DNA from: Bacillus piscicola
Lineage (GTDB): Bacteria; Bacillota; Bacilli; Bacillales; Marinococcaceae
Direction of reading: 5' to 3'
Length of the DNA: 64,000 nt
Assembly: GCF_022458745.1 (NCBI RefSeq)
Contig: NZ_JAJJJF010000002.1
Coordinates: 310,001 to 374,000, forward strand
The notes beneath the pieces were generated by a model. That model worked only from the letters and a program-made list of their open reading frames with translations, did no database searches and was not told the origin of the DNA. Below are positions 59,628 to 64,000 of this stretch, piece by piece. Every line of letters begins with the position of its first letter. The first letter of the stretch is position 1. A program made the translations under genes and the position numbers.

Positions 59628-61904
59628 ATGCGTAAACAAACATTAGATGAACTGATAGAATGGCTGCGTACGGACCCGGACGTAAAGGAGCGAATCGCTC
59701 ATTGGCATACGTTGCCGGCACAGGAAGCAAAGACCGTGTCATTTCCGTCATCATTAGACAGCAGAATTATTAATGCCCTGGAGAAACGAGGAATTTCTTC
59801 TTTGTATACCCATCAGGCTTCCGCCTTTGAACAGAGTGGTATCCGTAAAGAGAATACAATTGCCGTTACTCCGACTGCATCGGGAAAAACATTAGCATAC
59901 AACCTTCCTGTGTTGCAGTCGATCTTAGCGGATAAAAACAGCCGCGCCTTGTACTTGTTTCCGACCAAGGCACTGGCCCAAGATCAAAAGAGTGAGATCA
60001 ATGAATTCATCGAGGAAATGGGAGAAGACATCAAAAGTTTTACGTATGACGGAGATACGTCACCCGCTGTCCGTCAGGCAATTCGTAAAGCGGGACACGT
60101 AGTTATCACAAATCCAGACATGCTTCACACTGCTATTCTCCCACACCATACGAAATGGATTTCTCTCTTTGAAAATCTAACTTACATCGTAATTGATGAA
60201 CTTCATACGTACCGTGGTGTGTTTGGAAGTCATGTTGCGAACGTCATCCGCCGCTTAAAGCGAATTGCGCATTATTATGGAAGCAATCCCGTTTTTATTT
60301 GCACATCAGCAACGATTGCCAATCCTAAGGAACTGGCTGAAACGTTAACCGGAGAAACGTTTCAGCTAATTGATAATAATGGAGCCCCCCGTGGCAGAAA
60401 GCATTTCGTTTTTTATAATCCACCTCTCGTTCATGAAGCTTTGAATATTAGAAGAGGGGCAACAAAAGAGGTGAACGAATTAGCCTCCCATTTTTTAAAA
60501 GAAAATATTCAAACGATCGTATTTGCAAAAAGCCGCGTCCGCGTGGAGATCATCTTAAGCCATCTTCAAGAGTTGGTACAAAAAGAACTAGGCCCCAAAA
60601 CGATACGAGGTTACCGGGGAGGTTATTTGCCTAAACAGCGACGAGAGATTGAAAAAGGACTTCGTACCGGAGAGATAATGGGGGTGGTGAGCACGAATGC
60701 TCTTGAGCTCGGCGTCGACATCGGCCAACTGCAAGTGTGTATTATGACAGGCTATCCTGGTTCAGTAGCAAGCACCTGGCAGCAGGCAGGACGGGCCGGC
60801 AGACGTCAGGATGAATCATTGATCTTGTTCGTAGCCGGTGCGTCCCCGCTTGATCAATATATGATTCAGCATCCGGATTACTTTTTAGAACAGAGCCCGG
60901 AATCAGCGAGGATCGATCCAGATAACCTGATCATTTTAGTCGATCATTTGAAGTGTGCTGCTTTCGAGTTACCTTTTCATGAAGGTGAGCAGTTTGACGG
61001 CGTGGAAATTCATGACATTTTGGATTTTCTCACAGAAGAGCACGTTCTTCATCACCGTGGCCGTAAATGGTATTGGATGAATGACACGTTTCCGGCACAT
61101 GGAATCAGCTTGCGTTCCGCTTCCCAAGAGAATGTGGTCATTATCGACCAAACTGATATATCCCGTATAAAAGTAATCGGGGAAATGGATCGTTTCAGCG
61201 CGATGACCTTACTGCACGAAAAAGCGATTTATCTGCATGAAGGAATTCAATATCAAGTGGAAACATTAGACTGGGAAGAACGAAAGGCATTTGTTCAGGA
61301 AGTACAGGTAGAATACTTTACAGATGCCAACCTTGCTGTTGAGCTCAAAGTGTTGGAAGAAGACAAGGTCACGGAAACACCTGCTTTTCTGACAGCCTTT
61401 GGCGATGTGATGGTGAATGCGAAAGCGACGATTTTCAAAAAAATCAAAATGACTACTTTTGAAAACATCGGCTCTGGCTCCATCCACCTCCCAGAGGAAG
61501 AACTTCACACGAACGCTTGCTGGATTAGCTTCCCCAAAAGAGTCACTGATCAATTTACAAGAGATCAATTTGAACAAGCACTGATCGGATTTGCGCACGT
61601 GCTGCGCCATGTGGCACCTGTCCACGTCATGTGTGATCGGAATGACCTTCATGTTGTTCCACAAATAAAGGCCGCCCACTCAGAAGAACCGACTATTTTT
61701 CTATATGACCGCTATCCTGGCGGCATTGGCCTCGCATCAGCTGTATACAAAGAAACTCCCTTGCTTTTGCAAAAAGCGAAACAGCTTGTGCAATCGTGCC
61801 CTTGTCTCGCGGGTTGTCCTTCCTGCACCGGAGAAGACGGCAATCTTGGGGAAGAGTCAAAATGGGCAGTGATGCGCTTGATCCGTTTCATGGAGGAGGA
61901 GTAG
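59628..61904 (+). CDS. mrfA: DEAD/DEAH-box helicase MrfA (YprA)
   Basis: This 758-residue superfamily 2 helicase is of the mitomycin-repair type. Motif I is TPTASGKTLAYNLP (about residue 82), motif II is IDELHTYRG, motif III is CTSATIANPKE, and motif VI is QQAGRAGRRQDE. The C-terminal DUF1998-like part carries a four-Cys cluster (CPCLAGCPSCTG) that binds zinc in MrfA. In B. subtilis MrfA and MrfB act in a nucleotide-excision pathway independent of UvrABC. ATG 59628 has GAGGTGAGCGTAATC upstream. mrfB follows by four bases. Confidence 0.95.
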   Translation: MRKQTLDELIEWLRTDPDVKERIAHWHTLPAQEAKTVSFPSSLDSRIINALEKRGISSLYTHQASAFEQSGIRKENTIAVTPTASGKTLAYNLPVLQSILADKNSRALYLFPTKALAQDQKSEINEFIEEMGEDIKSFTYDGDTSPAVRQAIRKAGHVVITNPDMLHTAILPHHTKWISLFENLTYIVIDELHTYRGVFGSHVANVIRRLKRIAHYYGSNPVFICTSATIANPKELAETLTGETFQLIDNNGAPRGRKHFVFYNPPLVHEALNIRRGATKEVNELASHFLKENIQTIVFAKSRVRVEIILSHLQELVQKELGPKTIRGYRGGYLPKQRREIEKGLRTGEIMGVVSTNALELGVDIGQLQVCIMTGYPGSVASTWQQAGRAGRRQDESLILFVAGASPLDQYMIQHPDYFLEQSPESARIDPDNLIILVDHLKCAAFELPFHEGEQFDGVEIHDILDFLTEEHVLHHRGRKWYWMNDTFPAHGISLRSASQENVVIIDQTDISRIKVIGEMDRFSAMTLLHEKAIYLHEGIQYQVETLDWEERKAFVQEVQVEYFTDANLAVELKVLEEDKVTETPAFLTAFGDVMVNAKATIFKKIKMTTFENIGSGSIHLPEEELHTNACWISFPKRVTDQFTRDQFEQALIGFAHVLRHVAPVHVMCDRNDLHVVPQIKAAHSEEPTIFLYDRYPGGIGLASAVYKETPLLLQKAKQLVQSCPCLAGCPSCTGEDGNLGEESKWAVMRLIRFMEEE

Positions 61905-61908
61905 GCAA

Positions 61909-63153
61909 TTGAACATAAAACAAAAATTAACACGGATGAAATCACATCTCAGTACGCCCAACTCTCAGACAGTAGCGCCGTTACAGCCACCTCCCGTGAC
62001 AGAAAAGCAAACGGTGCCATACAAGGATGCGTGGGACGCGCTCTCTGCAAGCATTCATTTTCTCGATGACGCCTATATGATAAAACGGGAAGTGGCGTAC
62101 CCGCTTGATTATCAACACGGAAATCATACGTTTCAAGAACTATATGATGTTTGCAGCCGCTGGGAAAACGAGACAGCCAACCATCCGCTTCATTCCTGCG
62201 GGCGCAGACCGGAAGACTTTTTATTTTTTGATACAGAAACAACCGGGTTGAACAGCGGAACGGGAAATATGATTTTCCTGCTGGGAGGCGCTCAGTTTAC
62301 GGGTGAGAATGTTAAGGTGAGCCAGTATTTTTTGCCAGGTCCTGAAGCAGAAGTCGCTCTCTATTATCATTTCTTATCCGATACCCCGCCTACACACAGT
62401 CTCGTTTCGTATAACGGAAAATCGTTCGACTGGCCGCAGCTAAAAACACGTCATACGTTGGTAAGGGAGGAAGTTCCCAAACTGCCTGCATTCGGTCACT
62501 ACGATTTGCTGCATGCTGCGCGCCGCCTGTTCCGCAACCGGCTCTCGTCCTGTATACTGTCTGTTGTGGAGAAAGAGATACTCGGGATAACGCGAAAAGA
62601 CGATACCCCGGGTTACCTCGCCCCAATGCTCTATTTTGACTTTTTACAAGACCCCCATCCAGATTTCGTAAAAGGAGTGCTCACCCATAATGAATGGGAT
62701 GTTCTGACGTTGATTACTCTTTATATTGATCTTTCGAAACGAGTGCTTCAGCCAACTGCGAACGATGCAGAAATGTTTGAAATCGGGAAATGGTATGCAC
62801 ACGTGAAGGAATGGGAAAAAGCAGAGTGGTGTTACGAAAAAGTCACCGTCACAACTACTTGCAAAGAATTACGGCTAAATAGTCACTTTCTTCTAGGACA
62901 CGTCCTTAAGAAACAACAACGGATTCCCGAAGCGCAAATCCACTTCCAGGCTGCAGCTACAGAAGGAAGCGCACATCGTTATGGTGCGATCATTGAGCTT
63001 GCGAAATATCAAGAACACCAACTGAAAGACTTTGAAAAAGCGCTCAGCTATTCGTTAACTGCTCAACGTCTTGCACGAGATGCTAAGAGCCGGCTTGAAA
63101 GCGAAAAAAGAGTAACACGTTTACAAAAAAAATTGCCCGGAAATGCTAATTAA
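61909..63153 (+). CDS. mrfB: DEDD-type exonuclease MrfB (YprB)
   Basis: This 414-residue protein has a DnaQ/RNase H-like exonuclease domain (FLFFDTETTGLNSGTGNMIF, then SLVSYNGKSFDWPQLKTRHT and HNEWDVLTLITL) and a C-terminal TPR-like helical part (EKAEWCYEKVTVTTTCKELR). It partners the MrfA helicase in mitomycin C lesion repair. The start is TTG 61909 behind GGAGGAGGAGTAGG, four bases after mrfA, so they are coupled. Confidence 0.94.
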   Translation: MNIKQKLTRMKSHLSTPNSQTVAPLQPPPVTEKQTVPYKDAWDALSASIHFLDDAYMIKREVAYPLDYQHGNHTFQELYDVCSRWENETANHPLHSCGRRPEDFLFFDTETTGLNSGTGNMIFLLGGAQFTGENVKVSQYFLPGPEAEVALYYHFLSDTPPTHSLVSYNGKSFDWPQLKTRHTLVREEVPKLPAFGHYDLLHAARRLFRNRLSSCILSVVEKEILGITRKDDTPGYLAPMLYFDFLQDPHPDFVKGVLTHNEWDVLTLITLYIDLSKRVLQPTANDAEMFEIGKWYAHVKEWEKAEWCYEKVTVTTTCKELRLNSHFLLGHVLKKQQRIPEAQIHFQAAATEGSAHRYGAIIELAKYQEHQLKDFEKALSYSLTAQRLARDAKSRLESEKRVTRLQKKLPGNAN

Positions 63154-63355
63154 CTTTATTTCCCTGGCAAGCGCACCTTTTTGCAAAAATCTCTAGCCTA
63201 CAACCGGAATTGACATAAACTGCATATCCTGTATTGACTTTTTTGTAGGCGGCTGTCGTTTTTTAAATTTATTTCAAAACATGGTTATTCCCCCATACAG
63301 GCCCGCTATTTTGTCATAGGCTGATATAGAATAGATAATGAAGGGGGATTAGTTG

Positions 63356-63676
63356 ATGTTTAAGAAAAACAGACCTTGCGTTATGCCGCCTGTTTGCCAT
63401 CCTGTGGTGAATCAAACAGCTTATAACTGCAATGAATATATCGTTCCGGAAGTTCATCCGGTTCATACTACGACCGTCAACAAGCATATGTATAAACATT
63501 ATCATACGTATCCGCAAACGTATTCGGATGCTAATGAAGTCTACCATCAACATTTTGTAGATAGCCCGGGAGCCGGTCCACTATCCGGTCCAATGCCCGG
63601 CCCAATGTCTAGTCCGGTAAATGGTCCGGTAAATAGTCCGGTAAATAGACCACGACCACCTCATTGCTGTCGTTAA
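63356..63676 (+). CDS. cotD: Inner spore coat protein CotD-like
   Basis: This 106-residue His/Tyr-rich protein is like B. subtilis CotD: CHPVVNQTAYNCNEYIVPEV, HPVHTTTVNKHMYKHYHTYP, ending in HCC. A tandem Pro/Gly/Val tail (GPMPGPMSSPVNGPVNSPVN) is an addition I do not know from B. subtilis CotD. ATG 63356 follows AAGGGGGATTAGTTG. The position downstream of mrfAB and before ypsA matches B. subtilis. It should be made in the mother cell late in sporulation. Confidence 0.88.
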   Translation: MFKKNRPCVMPPVCHPVVNQTAYNCNEYIVPEVHPVHTTTVNKHMYKHYHTYPQTYSDANEVYHQHFVDSPGAGPLSGPMPGPMSSPVNGPVNSPVNRPRPPHCCR

Positions 63677-63736
63677 AATTGATAAGCCGGCGGGTACTTC
63701 CCTCCGGCTCTATCTCTCAAAAGCAGGTGAATCATC

Positions 63737-64000
63737 ATGTTGAAAGTGTTAGCCGTCAGTGGGTATAAACCGCAAGAATTAAATATATTTCGACCAGACA
63801 GTGAAGAAGTCAGCTACATAATAAAAACGATTGAAAAACGGCTGCAATCCTTTTTGAGTGAAGGCCTTGAATGGGTTGTCGTCTCCGGGCAGCCTGGCGT
63901 CGAACAATGGGCAGCTGAAGCAGCTATTCGGTTAAAAGAGGAATGGCCTGACTTAAAACTTGCCGTGCTGCCAGCTTTTATGCAACAAGAGAGCAAGTGG
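63737..64000 (+). CDS. ypsA: YpsA family (SLOG/DprA-like) protein, 5' part
   Basis: The first 88 residues of YpsA are present and the frame runs off the window. MLKVLAVSGYKPQELNIFRP, then LSEGLEWVVVSGQPGVEQWA and AAIRLKEEWPDLKLAVLPAF match the DUF1273 family of Rossmann-like SLOG proteins. In B. subtilis overproduced YpsA affects cell division. ATG 63737 follows GCAGGTGAATCATC. Confidence 0.92.
   Translation, partial: MLKVLAVSGYKPQELNIFRPDSEEVSYIIKTIEKRLQSFLSEGLEWVVVSGQPGVEQWAAEAAIRLKEEWPDLKLAVLPAFMQQESKW

Noticed and set aside
63560-63650. Short tandem repeats that could suggest a CRISPR array
   Set aside because: They encode the Pro/Gly/Val repeats of the CotD-like tail; units are 9-18 bases, in frame, with no spacers. 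No CRISPR array or cas gene is seen in the window.

Overview
The window is chromosome of a low-GC, spore-forming Bacillaceae bacterium. The gene order follows the Bacillus subtilis backbone: miaA-hfq, spoVK-hflX-ynbB-glnA, lexA/yneA-yneB-ynzC, tkt, sirA-yneF, a men cluster, citB, yneP-yneQ, and mrfA(yprA)-mrfB(yprB)-cotD-ypsA. spoVK, sirA with an upstream Spo0A box, and cotD show sporulation. Unlike B. subtilis, this organism uses selenocysteine. The window carries tRNA-Sec, selB, a selD that itself has an in-frame TGA, and a HesB-like selenoprotein gene interrupted by TGA. I cannot name the species.

Layout. 1-22.5 kb is core chromosome: tRNA modification, Hfq, an orphan tyrosine recombinase, SpoVK, HflX, glutamine synthetase without an adjacent glnR, the SOS region, transketolase, SirA, and menaquinone synthesis (menA on the minus strand; menF-D-H-B-E-C on the plus strand). 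22.9-39.8 kb is a 16.8-kb integrated element. It lies between two 65-bp direct repeats that duplicate the 3' part of the tRNA-Sec gene; the functional tRNA copy is at the right end. 39.7-44.0 kb is the selenium locus: selC, selB, a glycosyltransferase resembling the selenosugar synthase SenB, and selD. 44-64 kb is core again: aconitase, small and membrane proteins, thioesterase, NadE, PHP phosphatase, MetA, a double dynamin, dipeptidase, the HesB-like selenoprotein, a SurA-N lipoprotein, the MrfAB repair pair, CotD and the start of ypsA.

The element is the most unusual part. It has a complete tyrosine integrase next to candidate arm sites, two minus-strand XRE regulators, and a divergent control region with three related operators. 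It also has a replication-initiator-like gene followed by two families of iterons, and a perfect LexA box inside overlapping divergent promoters. Its transfer-like module is an FtsK/HerA ATPase, a replication-relaxation protein, a VirB2/TrbC-like membrane protein and a lipoprotein. Its right half carries phage tail genes: a 729-aa tape measure protein, a DUF2577-like baseplate protein and a small-terminase-like HTH protein. I see no portal, capsid, large terminase, VirB4 or complete tail. It could be a phage satellite, an FtsK-only conjugative element like those of actinomycetes, or a hybrid.

The selenium genes fit together. SelD makes selenophosphate, tRNA-Sec and SelB deliver Sec at UGA, and SelD and the HesB-like protein are Sec-containing products in the same window. 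selA is not in the window. The SenB-like glycosyltransferase, overlapping selB and convergent with selD, suggests a second use for selenophosphate. All functional statements rest on reading the sequence and on remembered family features; no database search was run.
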